The notes: a model not told the origin generated them from the sequence alone. Numbered from the stretch's first letter, positions 21,394-33,738 are shown. The stretch: 64,000 bases of DNA from Serendipita indica DSM 11827 (GCA_910890315.1 CAJVGD010000042.1:2170001-2234000); one strand, 5' to 3'. Made by a program: numbers and translations.

Positions 21394-23518
21394 TCAGAGA
21401 CACTGCGAATACCCTGTGAAGTGTGAAAAGCGAGTAGGTCGGGAGGATAAAGGCTCGTACATTGGTTCGAGAAAGTGCAGGTCGAGTCAACGCAGTTTTT
21501 GCAACCAGTATAGTCTACGATCGTGAGGATTTATCAAAACCAAGATTATTCACTAACCTTGACCTCCACACTGTCCATACTTGGCAACAGTACTGTTTAA
21601 ATCCCATAAGATATGGCCTAGAGATATCAAATGCGTACTCACCAACTACCGCCTCCATTTGTCGAAGTCGACGATGGCCGGGGGGACGAGCTCGAGGATC
21701 CTGGGCCACTCGAACTAGTGCTCTGTGGGCCGCCACCGGGGATGGAGCCTCCAGATCCAGCGTCCAATTGGAACCACGGAACAGTGACGCGTCCGCCGAG
21801 CGACGAGGTAGCATAGTTGAAGATGGCGAAGCGGTATCCAATGAAGTACTGCCAATCTGTATTCAGGGTAAATGCCCCACCAAGAGCAGTCCATGAGCTT
21901 CCATTGGTGCTATAGTAGAATCGAGCTTGTTTGGAGCCGCTGGGTTGGATATCGGCCGTGACGCGAAGGTAGATCGTGCCACCGCTAATAGATGCGCTTG
22001 CCGTCGTCGAACCAGTGGATGTAGTAGCCCAAGTTGTGTCCATATTGATCCCTGTTGTAAAGGCCACAGTGTAGGCGCCGTTATCACGCTTGACGCCAAT
22101 CCAAGCAGACCTGTCTCGGAACATGGCGAGTCCAGCACGGTCGCCATTGCTCATGCTACCATAATCGAGCCTGATAGTCGCCGTAGAGATGGGCCCCAGA
22201 ATACGCTGAGATAGCGTATTGCGAGCGCTGTACAAGTCGTTGGTGACGGTTGCAGTGTTGAGAACGAGACCATTGCCGACGGAGAACTTGCTCGTGTCCG
22301 GGTTATGGTTCCATTCCCATTTGGGTCCAAGCGAGGAGCCGGTGAAATAGTCGACCCCAGTGATCGATGCAACAGGGCGTGCGCTGAGTGGATCTGAGTA
22401 GGAGGTTGCCCATTGACCATTGACGAGCTAAAAAGTGTTGGATCAGATTATGTGCATCCTGGACTTGGACTCGTACCGTAACAGCTGGGAAGCCGTCTGA
22501 TCCCCAAGTGATGGGTGCAAGGACGGGAATGCGGCCACCAGGGTAAGCATCCAGGAAAGCCATGTAGTACCATTGGCCGTTTGGAGTATCGACGAGACTG
22601 CCTTGATGAGGCGCACCGGAGCCAGGGACTGGATGCGGTGTGTTCAAGACCAGATTCTTCATCGAATAGCTGCCGAAAGGACTGCTCGCCTTGATCATGT
22701 ACGTGCCGTTGGGAGGCTTTGTCAAGAGGACGTAGTATACTCCGTTGCGCTTATACGGCCGGGTACCCTCGAGGTAGCCTGATGAAAGTTGAGACACTTA
22801 GAGAGTACAATAGGGGTGTCAACATACCAACGCTGGATGGCGGAGTGTAAATGAGTTGTGACCTGACTTCACTCTTTAGGTCTGACGCCATCTGCGCCAT
22901 GTAGATGGCATTGTTGGCTGCGTATGAGATGTACATTGTGCCATTATCATCGATCAGTAGTCCAGAGTCATAGTAGCACTAGTTTTCTGGTAAGCCCCAA
23001 CTTTGACCATGGAAACTTAGGACTTGCCTTGTTGAGCATAGTGACTCGCGTCCATGGACCAGTAGGGGAGGGAGCACTGTAGATGTACGTCCTCGAGTAT
23101 TCAACGCATCCTCCCCAGTACCATTTATTCTGAGTCGGGTGAAAACCGATCCACGAAGCGAAGACTCCTTTGACGTATGCGCGCCCGCCGTTGAGATCAT
23201 ACTTGCTTCCAAAGTCGAGGGTCGGGACGGAGTGTCCAATGTATTCCCAATTGAAGAGGTCGTAAGAGCGCAGGATTGGGGCTCCAGGCGAATAGTGCAT
23301 AGTCGACGCCGAGTAGTAGAAAGTGTTTCCTACTCGCTTGATGTCCAGATCCGCAAGGTCATTCCAAAGGACTGGGTTTGAGAAAGCGTCGACCAAACGA
23401 GGCAAAAGAGCGAGGGTGCCAACGAGAGTGGCGAGTTTCGAGCTTAAATGAGCTACAAAGGAGCAATATTAACTTGTGAGGCTGGTGAGACCAAATATTC
23501 GCGGGACCCACCGAGCAT
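21394..23518 (-). CDS. Secreted GH43-family glycoside hydrolase with C-terminal CBM1
   Basis: Predicted extracellular enzyme on hemicellulose side chains or arabinan. Eight exons (23518-23512, 23452-23028, 22978-22828, 22778-22477, 22427-21643, 21592-21558, 21514-21461, 21413-21394) sum to 593 codons in frame. The first exon codes two residues plus one base; the signal peptide is MLAHLSSKLATLVGTLALL. GH43 five-blade features: NPVLWNDLADLDIKRVG (catalytic base region), YYSASTMHYSPGAP, LEGTRPYKRNGVYYV (general acid Glu). A beta-sandwich module follows (SARNTLSQRI to PWFQLDAG), then a Ser/Gly/Pro linker, then a fungal cellulose-binding CBM1 (CTVAKYGQCGGQ ... SNQWYSQCL). The intron after exon 2 starts with GC (GCAAGT), the rest with GT. 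Intact; a plant-biomass enzyme. Confidence 0.9.
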
Positions 23519-24515
23519 ATCGAACGTTGACAATGTCGTCTCGAAAGCTTGCTAACGTCCTCATCAATGATCTTTATAGGCTCATGACCGGACTCTTGTC
23601 GCAAAAAATGTGGGGATGGCTATCACCTTGGATTGATCCGCCTGATTCACGAGGACTGACGAGTAGCCCGGTCCGTTGGACGTGTTGTCGCTACAACAAT
23701 GTACCACTGGATCTGGAAGCCGAGTTGCTAGGGCAAGGAAGCACATTCGGCGGCCCGTAACATTCAGCCGCCAATTCGTCGGAGCTGCACCTGGGTTGTC
23801 AACTAAGTCAACTAAGTGCCGTAGAATTGCGGGAAGGAGTCCGCATGTTGCCGTCGTCGATGCGCAACTATTGATTCAGGATCTCATTCAAGACCCAATC
23901 TTCGGATGGCGGGTGCGCGGAACTGGGGACAATCTACGGATCATCTGTTAGTTTGGTTGAGCCGAGGGGGGATAATTCGACTTACTGAACCTGTCAACAC
24001 AGATCTGATATAAAGATGCTACTGGTGCCCGATGAAGCAGGATGAAAACATGCAAACACGGCCATTTCCCGCGCATCCGGGAGCAGAAGGAGGTATAAAC
24101 TTCAACAATAGACCTATTCAATCGAATATCCTACGTCGAACCTCGCCACTCAACGGCTGAAGCGGCCCCGTCCCGCGGGCAAAAAGACTGGTGGCGAAGC
24201 CATCAGGAGCAATCCGCAGCAATTGAGGACATAAGTATAAGCCCGTGTTATTACTGGTTGACCTGCTTTATATGGGTGACGCTGCGTCTGAATGTGCCAT
24301 GGTGGTTCAGGCCAAGGTTGAAACTCCATACCTGAACCGCTGTGAGGAACAAAAGACATGGTTTATTTCATACATGCTATCAAAGAACATTGATAGTGGG
24401 TCACCAAGAAAAGGTTGCCCAAGAAAGGTGCAAGGTTTATTGTCGCACTTACGATCGGGACAAGTATTGGAGAGTCTCTTGTTCATGACTACGAGAGTTT
24501 GAGAGCCCCTCCTCT
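23519..24515. other. Intergenic, no supported gene
   Basis: About 1 kb between the start of the GH43 gene and the 3' end of the next minus-strand gene. Short open frames show no known motif and no joinable exon set. It should hold the GH43 promoter (just above 23518); no specific site recognised. Confidence 0.4.
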
Positions 24516-27500
24516 TTAATCTAGCCCGTTGTCGTTGGTAAACCCAGCTTGAGCTTTCGCCTGATCAAAGTGGTCCTCGTGCCACCCATAGTGCCGCTTC
24601 AAGCGTTTGGAGATCCGCTTGAGCATGACTGGATTAATTGTGGGATCAGGGTGAGCTATGGAGGATCAGTGGAGCGTCTCTCAAAGTCAGAACGCATACG
24701 TTTATGGAGCACGATAGGCTAAATTTTATCAGCATGTGACTTACTGCAACAATGAGACACATACCGTGTCCTTGCTGTCAGGGGGGTAGAAAGTGACCCG
24801 AGATCCTTGTGCGCCTTTGTCCACCTTGAAGCCCATAAGAGTCATGACCTACTGCGGGTAAGTATCGAACGAACTGAAAATGATACGAATACCTTGATAA
24901 AGTCATCCCAGCGCATGCTCGACTGTCCCTTGGTCTCATCGTCTTTGGATCCAAGAAGACGACCGATGAGCTTGTTGGCTCTTTTAGGCAAGTGGAAGAC
25001 ACCAATCTTCCCAAATAGATTGCTTCCTTCGGTCTTTTGCCCCGATACTGGCTCCTTCTGCTCAGCCTTGACTTTAGCGCCACCAAACTTGGAGAAGAAA
25101 CCTTTCTTCGCTTTGGGAACCTCTCCTCCCTGAGGAGCAGGCTCCCCACGGGTCTTCAATTTGGCCTTTGCAGGCTTCTTTTCGTTTACCATGTACGAGT
25201 GTGCAGACCGAGCCGTAGTGGGGGCTATTGGCAAGGGGATAGTCGAGGCGCCTATATCTGACGATGTTCGAGACTCCTTGGGAGACGTGAAGGCTGGTGA
25301 GAATGTCGAACTATTCGGTGTCGTCACAGTAGGGATGGGAGGGGTCATTGGTGTAACGGTGTCTGCCTCCTCGAGGATTTGCTTGATCTCTTGGCTTTCC
25401 TCTGCCGTAGATTTCTTCTTCTTCTTCTTCTTAGATTTCTTCTTCTTCTTCTTTTCCTCATCTGCTACGACTGTTGAGCTGTCGATGGCAGGCGTCGAGG
25501 GAACTTACCCTTGAGATCGTCCTCGTCCTCGGCATCCTCCACCGTCATTCCTACCAAGGCACTAGATATTGCTTCAGGTGAGTCCCTCAGTGGTTTTATT
25601 GACGTTGAGAGCCCTTCCTGCAATCTGGGCGGAGGTCTCGGAGGGCCAAAAACAGGCCTCTCGCCCAACTTCTGCGGCTTGAATGTAGGATCCGTCTCGA
25701 ACACACGCCCTATTACACATCGATAAATAGGCAAATTGTGGGGTCTGAGAGCTCCATACCAATGTACGAACGCAGCATCTTGAGAATTGGATTCGACTTC
25801 AATGATCCTTCGGCGGACGAATCTGTACCTTGGCTGTCCTCAGTTTCTTGTGTCCATGCAGGCAGCTTGTTGCCTCGGATGTGAAACTCCTCCACAGCTT
25901 CTGCTACTAATGCCTCCATGGTCCGAATCTCGTTGCCCTCGTATTCGCTCTCTTCTTCGTCAACAAGCTCTTCTTCTTCGGAAGACTCATCCCCTTCGCT
26001 CTCTTCCGAGGTCCCTTCGTCCGTGTAGAGTGGCATCTCATCGTCGTCAGAGGACACAACGAGCATCAAGTCTGGCATGTCATTGAAATTCTCCTCTTCA
26101 GCATCACCCAACATGATTGCCGCCCTGGACCTAGACATGCCTCCTGGACGTTTCTTTGAACGAGCTAGAGCATTCTTTCCCTGTTTTCTTTTCGGATCTC
26201 CGGGGAATATCAATTTCTCGTCTTCACTCGACACCTCTCCACCATAGGCGGCACAGTCGGGAATATACCACGTTGAGTATGAAGGTTTGCAATCAAGTTC
26301 GTCCTCTAGGCGCCATAGGCTGTCAACAGTGTGGGTCTCATCGGTGACGTCGTAGTAAACCTGTAGAGCATAAGACAAGACTCTAATAGGATAAATAACT
26401 TACCGTATTGATGTGCTTCCATAGCTCATCCAACTTGTCCTTGCTCCTTGTCTTATCGAGCGGGAATGCCCAGCTTTGCCATCGAGAGCTTAGCGAGGAC
26501 GCCTTGAGACTGAGATTGATGGCATCGAAAAACTCGTTGATCTCCCCAGCAGCTTCCTTCCTCGGCATTTTGAGAACCTTTGCACCCTCTTCGCCATGGA
26601 GAGGACCAAGAAGTATGTCCTTGAATTCGATCAAGGCGGCGAAGTTTCCGAGGGCATCGAACACACCCTGAGAAAACTTATTTGTCCCCTCCTTGGGCGT
26701 CGTCTCTAGCGCATCTCTCAAGACTGCGACCAGGATATGAGGTTCGTATCGAGAGTTGGGTAGGACTAGCTCGACGATGATTGTGTCGATGAGGGAACGG
26801 TGTAGAGCCCGAATGGCGGTTGCATCCGCTGTGGAAAATGACTTTGCAGTTCGGCTCCCACTGAACAAATGCCCAAACTCGTCTGGAGCGAGGTCAGCAA
26901 GGAGTGACGAGAATCCGCTGAAAACTCACTGGACCCAACAATGGATATACTAAGCTTCTGCTGAGCCAGCGAGCACAACATATCGACAGTATCCACGACG
27001 AGGAGGTACGCATCGCGGATTCCGGAGTTGCCAAGAACAGTTTTGCGCACATTCGCGTCTTTGAGTCCACGCTGGCGGACCTCGACGAGAACATTCACGA
27101 TGACCTTCCAAGACGCGGCTACCAGATAGGCGTTGTGTACCCTGCACATTATTAGCGGTCACACCATCAACTAGCGGAATATTCACTCGGATGCAATGGT
27201 TTTAGCTACAAACGGTGCGGCTAAGCGGTCTGGATTGAGGTTTGGACGAGAAGCAATGGTGTTGCTGATATGGTCGTAGAAGAGGGCGGGGTCGTGTAAC
27301 TCGGTGATTAGATCCAACGCCTCGCTGAGCTCTGCTGCAGCAACCTTCTCTAGGGCCTCGACTCTAAAGGGAGGACTGATGGCGGACCGACGAATATCCT
27401 CTGTCACGAAGTCTCAGCAACGGTCGCATACTAGCGAGAGACATAAATATAAAGAAAACACATACCAGCTCTAAGAGCCAGTTTCTCCTGTCCGCTACGT

Positions 27501-27688
27501 TTCTTGAACGAGGCAAGCTGACCCTCTCCCCAGATTCCATGTGGCTCGTAGCGTAGAGCGATCGCATTTGAGCTAGTGTTCACAAACTCACGCCTCTGAT
27601 TCGATAAAATCACTGCTATTGATACATCCTCACCAGCAGCGTTACGTTTCGCGCGGGGAATTACTGGTCCGTTGGTGGTGGGTGGCAT
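24516..27688 (-). CDS. Large unknown protein with acidic and lysine-rich stretches and a C-terminal HicA-like domain
   Basis: Ten exons (27688-27466, 27412-27187, 27141-26930, 26882-26404, 26360-25760, 25709-25509, 25470-24893, 24848-24765, 24718-24700, 24655-24516) join to 921 codons including stop, all phases closing. I do not recognise the full protein. Residues 1-380 look alpha-helical, perhaps HEAT/ARM-like. An acidic Ser/Glu/Asp tract lies near 480-530, and a lysine run (KKKKKKSKKKKKKK) near 650-665. The end (about 832-905) reads DDFIKVMTLMGFKV, GSRVTFYPP, IVLHKPHPDPTIN, LKRISKRLKRHYGW, which matches the shape of the HicA/YcfA double-stranded-RNA-binding-like fold (short domain, GS..F strand, H-P-H loop, final helix). 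RNA binding would fit; that is inference. It is a host gene, not a toxin locus: no antitoxin neighbour. Confidence 0.8.
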
Positions 27689-27779
27689 TGAAAGGATCTA
27701 GGTTGCTTGCGCAAATCTGTCAGCATCAGGTGGCCAATCATACACTGTGATTTCATAAGATAGCAAAATAAAGAGAATT

Positions 27780-29585
27780 TTATGTAAACGTCACATGTAT
27801 ACCCATGGCTTCCAGGCGGTCGATGACCCAAGAGGGTATCATGGTGCCAGAGATGTTTAGGGTAGGTATTGGCCGATGGAGCTTTGATTGAATGTCGACA
27901 AAAAGTTCAACTAGTTGCAAACAAGGGAGTCTCGCCTTTTGTAGAGTGAGTTGCTCGAGGTTTGTGTTGAGAGCCAAATGCATGTCGCGAAGGAAGGGCT
28001 CGATTGCTTCTCCGACAAGTGTAAGGTGAGTAAGACTGGATATATCCCGAAGGATGCTGGAATAGGAATCGGAGGAATCGTGGTAATCCAACCCAAATGG
28101 CAATGCGGCTATTGTGAGGGATTTAAGAGATTCTTGGCGCTTGTGATAGGAAAGGAATGTCGTCCAGTTGACAAGTGCGGTGGAGCTTCCAAGGGTACTG
28201 CTGGTGATAACGACTGTGTTCAATTTGGGTAAGGATACTTCGTTGGGGAAGAGCAAATGGGCAAATTCCAGGGAGAACTCGACTCTAGTAAGGCAGGACA
28301 GAGTTATTGATGACCGAAACCCATCTGCGTCGATGAAAAAGGGTGAAGAAAGAGTAATCGAGACGGTTTGAATCGATGAAAGAGCTTCGAGGAAGAGAAT
28401 GGTGGGACGAGCATCGAGATTGGACTGTATAAAATCCACTTTGATGATTGACATCTCTTCTTCGCCCGGCGTCGAGTTACGAATCGATGGCTGGACGTGC
28501 AGGCAACTCAGAGATTGCACCCGTTGTAGCGCGATACGCTTCAATGGACAGGACGTTCCCGCACTTCCACGCTTGTGGGTTCCAATCAATTTGAGCTGGA
28601 CGATTGGAACCTCCAGTACCGCGAGGATGTCCTCCGCCTCCGAATTCCTTCTTGATACGCGTAGTTCCAGAACTTGGAAGGAGGTGAATCTCTTCAGTAA
28701 TTCGACTACATGTATCCCTGAACCAGTTACTCTCTTGCTATCTGGCACGACGTAGACGACTGGACGAACGGCCTTTACATTCGTTTGGTACAACGAAAGA
28801 CATGCCCACTGACCAAAAGAGAGTTCGAGTGTTCGAGGAATTGGGATGAACCTCCAAAGTTTGGGCTGGTTGAAAGCAATGCGTCGCCACAGCTGACAAA
28901 CACAAGCCAGGCGGAGTGTCGGAAAAGGCGGGAGCCCTCGCGGCTGGTTGACTCGTAGGCAGCTTCTTCTTCCTCGACCATGATCCCAAAGATCTCTGCC
29001 CAAACGTCCGATGGAACGCGACGACGCGGGCCGATCAAATCCTTCTTGAGGCGAATCTCGTGATGAAGCTGAGATTGGCGCAAGATTAACGAGGCGAGGG
29101 ATCGTTGAAGAACGGAGAGGAGTGACTGGGTAGCTTCAAGTTCTTCATGTGCGGCGAATGCCTGACGTACTACACGGTCAAGATTGTTCTGGAACATTTC
29201 AAGGCTGAGATGGTGGGTTTCGACTATACGTTTTCTCTCTGCTAGTAAAGTATCAAACACTGCGTTCGACGGAGTAGTAGTGGGGCGCTTCCACAGGGCA
29301 CTGTCGACATCGAGGGAGTGAATACCGGGGGAGATTTCGTCCATTTTCTCCAGTGTAATATGCGAGAGAACTTCCAGTCTCTTAGCCATCGTGACTGTGC
29401 GCTGATGCTCATCGGCAGCAGCCCTCTTCATTGCAATCTGCCGTTCTAGCATGTTCCGTCGCAACTCCAAATACTCGAGTTCTTCCTTTTGGTCGTAGAT
29501 GAGAAGGAGAAGAAACTGGCGCTCAGTGCTGGTCGGAATTCTGTTCTTGAATGCATTGGGATCTTCATATTCACTGGAAAGGCTG
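27780..29585 (-). CDS. F-box protein with N-terminal coiled coil, family II (frame broken, 5' end unresolved)
   Basis: The coding frame can be followed from about 29585 (with the family motif KNRIPTSTERQFLLLLI) through a coiled coil (RRNMLERQIAMKRAAADEH), the F-box (RRRVPSDVWAEIFGIMVEEE) and LPPFPTLRLACVCQLWRRIA to a leucine-rich C-terminal half ending at 27780. One base is out of frame near 28935, just after TSREG, at a point where the paralogs run straight on into PPF. A splice acceptor seems to open the first visible exon at 29577-29586; I could not identify the start codon exon. Neighbour at 29808 is a diverged member of the same family on the same strand. Confidence 0.7.
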
Positions 29586-29807
29586 GATGTAAATGTCGTC
29601 AGCAGTCATGCTATGAGAATAAACGTGTCTAACATATTGATTACAGACATGCAGCCTCAAGTATAGTAGTCGGGGTAGTCGTGGGCCAGGTCAAAGACGC
29701 TGACCAACCAGCTCGAATAAGATGTTCAACATCTCAATATTTGCACCTCCATTATTTACAGTGTGAAAAAATGAACCGTGATATGTGAAACTTTCTAGTT
29801 TTCCCAT

Positions 29808-31484
29808 CTAATTGTTCGGCCCAATCTCTTCTACAACTTTGACTGGGCGACGATGAAAGGTAAAAAAGCGAGCTTTGAACTCTTCCATGACTTCACTCCC
29901 AACATCTCGGTTGAGTATCTTCACCGTCTCCAAGCGTGCGAGCGGGATCTCCTGATTCGGTGTCTTCCCCAATCCCCTAATCCCATGATCACCGCATAAA
30001 GTCAAACAAGTGATCTCTTTGAAATGCAAAAGCGCAGCTCGATGCATGTCGTGAAAGTCGTCCGTCGATACTGCCGCTGAGGGTTCGGCGATTGTCAAGG
30101 AGAGGATGCCCGATTCCGCTGTGCTATTACTAAACGTGTTCACCCAAAAGAGCGTAAGCCTTTCATCTTGAGCAGAGAGCTCGAGTCTTTGCCAGTTTTT
30201 GCTGGCGAAAGTACGGCGCAGGACAGAATATTGGACGAGCGTGCATCGAACAAACATTAGGGGCGAACGGACGCGAGTATCGCCATGATTCTCTACGACG
30301 TGGGCCCCATCCAAGCGCAGCTCTTCCAGCCTCTCTAGGTGTACGAGGGCGGTTTGTAAGTCCTTGGTGGTGAAAGTGCCGGCGATGGTGAGCGACTTGA
30401 TTTCCAGCATATTGACCTGTTCCACCACGCTTCTTGCTGGTAGCGCTATGGATACATCGATGGCATAAAGAGAGGAGACGTGCTTGACCGCGGAGGCAGG
30501 AACCTCGCAAGAGAATGGTCGACCAGGTGTAGAAAGGCGCGTGTTGATTAGACGAAGAGTATCGGCGTGGGGGGATGCATCAGCTAGGGCTGGTATGATA
30601 AAGTCTTGTTCGGGAGGATGACTCCCCTCGATGTGGAGGTCCAAAGTCTGGCATGGAGGGAGCGATGCGAGAACCGAGGAGAAATCATAGGGAGCGTCAT
30701 TGGGGGTTTTCTCCGGAATGTATGTGTATACAATGGGTGGGAGGTTCTCCACATATTGTAGGTAGTGAAGAAGGCGGTCCACCTGAGCCTGGGTGAGATG
30801 GTTCGACCTCGGAATAGCGACATATTGCCAAAGCGACGGCCTTCTTAGGATAGCGGACCGCCATTTCTTGTTAACCAGGAAGAATGTGAGCGCGGTAAAG
30901 GGCGGCGAGCCAAACCGGCGAGACGCCTCGAAAGCCGCCTCATCCTCACGGATACGAATGAGGAAGATCTCCTGAAGTACTTCGTCGCTTATGAGATGAA
31001 TGGGGTTCCGGAGGTTTCGGTTGTTCCTCAACAACTGCTCTCGGTTCTGCAACGTTCGCTCTTTCATCTCGAGAACACAGCGACATGCTTCAAGAGATGT
31101 CTTTTGCTCCTCCATCTCCCCCTTAATATCACCGTGTTGTGCGTCCAAGGTCAGTATGGCCCGGTTGATGCCACGAATTTTTATATCGAGTTTCCTCTTG
31201 GCGACTTTGGTGTCGTTTGATAGCTTTTGGTGGCGTTTATAAGAGGAATCTCCCCTGCCTTGATTCGTTGCGGTACTCTCCGAGAGGGATTCGAGAACGT
31301 CGAGTGCATCTCGAAGGGCAACCCTCTGAATTTCGTTCGCCTGCTTGAGGGCAACGTTCATTTCGAGACTGTGGAGTAGATTTCGTCCCCGAGATTCGTG
31401 AGCTCTTAGCTCCTGCTTCTTTGCTTCGATTTGGGCTTTGATACGCTGGATATCCTCCATATCCCCAGCGATAACTTCATCCAT
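29808..31484 (-). CDS. F-box protein with N-terminal coiled coil, family II
   Basis: Intact frame. The open frame continues upstream to an ATG at 31628, but the preferred start is 31484 (MDEVIAGDMEDIQRIKA) because coiled-coil sequence begins there and the upstream part looks untranslated. The coiled coil spans about 160 residues (RIKAQIEAKKQELRAHESRG; EMEEQKTSLEACRCVLEMKE), then a weak F-box (RNPIHLISDEVLQEIFLIRI) and PPFTALTFFLVNKKWRSAI, then leucine-rich repeats to VKVVEEIGPN. It lacks the WS..RIPT motif of its relatives, so it is the most diverged family II member here. About 558 aa. Confidence 0.75.
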   Translation of the reverse strand: MDEVIAGDMEDIQRIKAQIEAKKQELRAHESRGRNLLHSLEMNVALKQANEIQRVALRDALDVLESLSESTATNQGRGDSSYKRHQKLSNDTKVAKRKLDIKIRGINRAILTLDAQHGDIKGEMEEQKTSLEACRCVLEMKERTLQNREQLLRNNRNLRNPIHLISDEVLQEIFLIRIREDEAAFEASRRFGSPPFTALTFFLVNKKWRSAILRRPSLWQYVAIPRSNHLTQAQVDRLLHYLQYVENLPPIVYTYIPEKTPNDAPYDFSSVLASLPPCQTLDLHIEGSHPPEQDFIIPALADASPHADTLRLINTRLSTPGRPFSCEVPASAVKHVSSLYAIDVSIALPARSVVEQVNMLEIKSLTIAGTFTTKDLQTALVHLERLEELRLDGAHVVENHGDTRVRSPLMFVRCTLVQYSVLRRTFASKNWQRLELSAQDERLTLFWVNTFSNSTAESGILSLTIAEPSAAVSTDDFHDMHRAALLHFKEITCLTLCGDHGIRGLGKTPNQEIPLARLETVKILNRDVGSEVMEEFKARFFTFHRRPVKVVEEIGPNN

Positions 31485-31890
31485 CGCCTGAAAGGTGTGC
31501 TGAGAGTGACTCCAAGAGCTAATTGAGCAATCAGCATCGTACTTTCTTCGCCGAAATGAATACTCACTGGCTTTGCATAGCGGATAATGAGGGAGGACAG
31601 AAGGTCGTTGTACGTTAAATATGAGCATGTTCTAGCTCTTATATAACAATGAGGGGGGTTGAAGAAAGGTGGTGCGGTGTCGGAGCCTGACCATGTTGAA
31701 CACCGACTCGACAGCGTAAGCGAGGCCCGCTCTCATCAAAATGGGTTGGTTCTGCTGGTTAAGAGTAGGTCGTAATTTTAAAATGTGTAAATGTCCAGTT
31801 AGTGGCGCAGGGTAGGGATGTGGTTTTGAATTGGCCGTGTCTCTGTGGGAGCTTGGGGCGTGCTGGGTTGCAAATAAAATCTTGTGATGA

Positions 31891-33738
31891 TCACTGTGAA
31901 ACCGAGAAACTCGCGCATGCTCCTCCGGTGTTATCTACGTTGCGGCAACCGCGGCAGATGATGTCCAACAACCTGTTATGCCGTGATCGAAAGCGCGACA
32001 AAAACGCGTCAATGTCATCGCCTTGAATTTTGCTTTCCCGAATCGACACCCGTTGCAGTTCTGCGAGCGGGATATGCGGATTTGGCAAGGCCTGTAACGA
32101 CAATATCGCAAATGTCCCGCTGAGTTCCAGGCTCTGTATGTTCCTGAAATGCTGAATGACATCCAGGTACATTTGTTCTCCTTTGGGCGAATAATCGAGG
32201 TCCTTGGACGACGAAATGCGCAGATCACGAATAGCGACCTGCCCAATCGCAAGGTGGGAGAAGCGCTCCCAATGGCTCTTGTAATGAGCCTCGAGGAGGC
32301 GTAGTTCGAGAGTTTGAATCTTTGGAGCGGATCCGAGGAAATGGAGGTCGTAAAACTGGACGAGATTGCAGGATAGGAATGTCAAGGAAGGAATAGTGAC
32401 TCGTTTAGGGGCGTGGTTGGATCGAAATGTCGTTCCATCCAGCTCCAGATGTTCCACAGACCCCAAGTTTTCCAAGCACTCCTGGAGATCTGCGGAGAGA
32501 CAGACGGTATCACGAATCGCAAGCGACCTGAGCTTTCCAAAGGTCTCTAGGCCCTGTCGTGGAGTTCGTTGAATTCGCACGCTAAGTCCGAGACAGGAGA
32601 GTCTGCTAACGTTGCACACCGCCGTGCCGGACAAGTTCCAGCAGTCGCGATCGATCATCCGGGTGTGTGCCTGCGACAAGAGCCGTAGAGTCTCCGCCTG
32701 TGGAGAGAGTTTCTCCAGAAATAAAGAGAGGATACGACTATCAAGGTGCTTCCCTTTACGTATCTCAAACGTTTGATATGCAGCAAATGCCTCGCGCAGT
32801 ACTGCGACCAATCCGTACTGTTGTGCACGTGACCTCGTTCGCTCGTAGGTATATGCGATTGGGAGGTGAGAGGCAAGACGCGCACTGTAGTACAGAATGC
32901 GCTCCCGCTGCCGCCTGCTAATTTTCTCTGTTTGGGGGATAGCGACGTACAGCCAGAGAAGGGGTTGATTTGTCACGATAGAACGCCAGTAGCGGCATAC
33001 CGCGGACAAGAGTAAGGGTGTGAAAGGAGGGTGACGCGTTGGTGTTTCCTCGTACTCGCGCTCGTCTGCATAGTTGCAGAGCTTGAAGACGTCGTACCAG
33101 ATTTCGACTGGTAACCGCGCGCAAAGTTTTTGTTGATAAGTTGTTCGGTGTCCTCGTCCATATGAATACGATTTGATCGGTTGATGGACCGCGCCGAATT
33201 CTCTCTCATCCACCGCTTAACTCGGCGAACGCGATTAATTGGCGTCGTCGTATTCCTGTCGAGAGTGGCGAGGTCGAACACCACGCTCGTCCTCGTCGTA
33301 CTTCGACTTTTCCTTCGTGAGCGCTTTTCAGCGCGTCGGACAATCGAGTTGCTTCTTTTGCGACCTCGTGGATCTGGGCTGGGTTCCGTTGATCGAAAGA
33401 GTACTCTAGGTCCTCTTCCAAATAGCGCAATCGGCTTTTCTTCCATCTCGCTATCCGAGGCGCGAAGTGTTTGGTCGTCGTCGTGCTCGTGTATGGACGT
33501 TTCCCCCGCCTCGTATTTGTACCCAGTCCATTCACTCTCATCGTCTCCTTTCAAGGTACTGACGGTAGACCTTGCTGGGCTTCCACGACTACTTGTTCGA
33601 AACTACGTTAGGTGTCCGAAGTGAGACGAGATGGACAGCGTACGGAAGATGTGAACCCTTGAATGGCGTACCCAGACGCCTTATGGGAGTTTTTTTGCGT
33701 ATCCTCGACTTTTTAGGGGTTTGAGGGGCGGTCGACAT
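31891..33738 (-). CDS. F-box protein with charged N-terminal region, family II-like (frame broken)
   Basis: The C-terminal 430 residues are clear: F-box (ARLPVEIWYDVFKLCNYADE), HPPFTPLLLSAVCRYWRSIV, LWLYVAIPQTEKI, then leucine-rich repeats; the segment ends shortly after HNRLLDIICRGC. No ATG precedes the F-box in this frame. One frame over, a long highly charged, Ser/Arg-rich stretch (33554 down to about 33130; EKRSRRKSRSTTRTS) leads straight to the F-box and shifts by one base near 33130. A further upstream exon starting with ATG at 33738 (MSTAPQTPKKSRIRKKTPIR) may join through an intron around 33650-33585. The N-terminal model is inference; the F-box part is solid. No coiled coil, unlike other family II members. 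Confidence 0.6.

Noticed and set aside
24516-24900. HicA-like segment read as part of a bacterial-type toxin-antitoxin locus
   Set aside because: It is the tail of a ten-exon fungal host gene, with spliceosomal introns inside the domain and no HicB-like neighbour.
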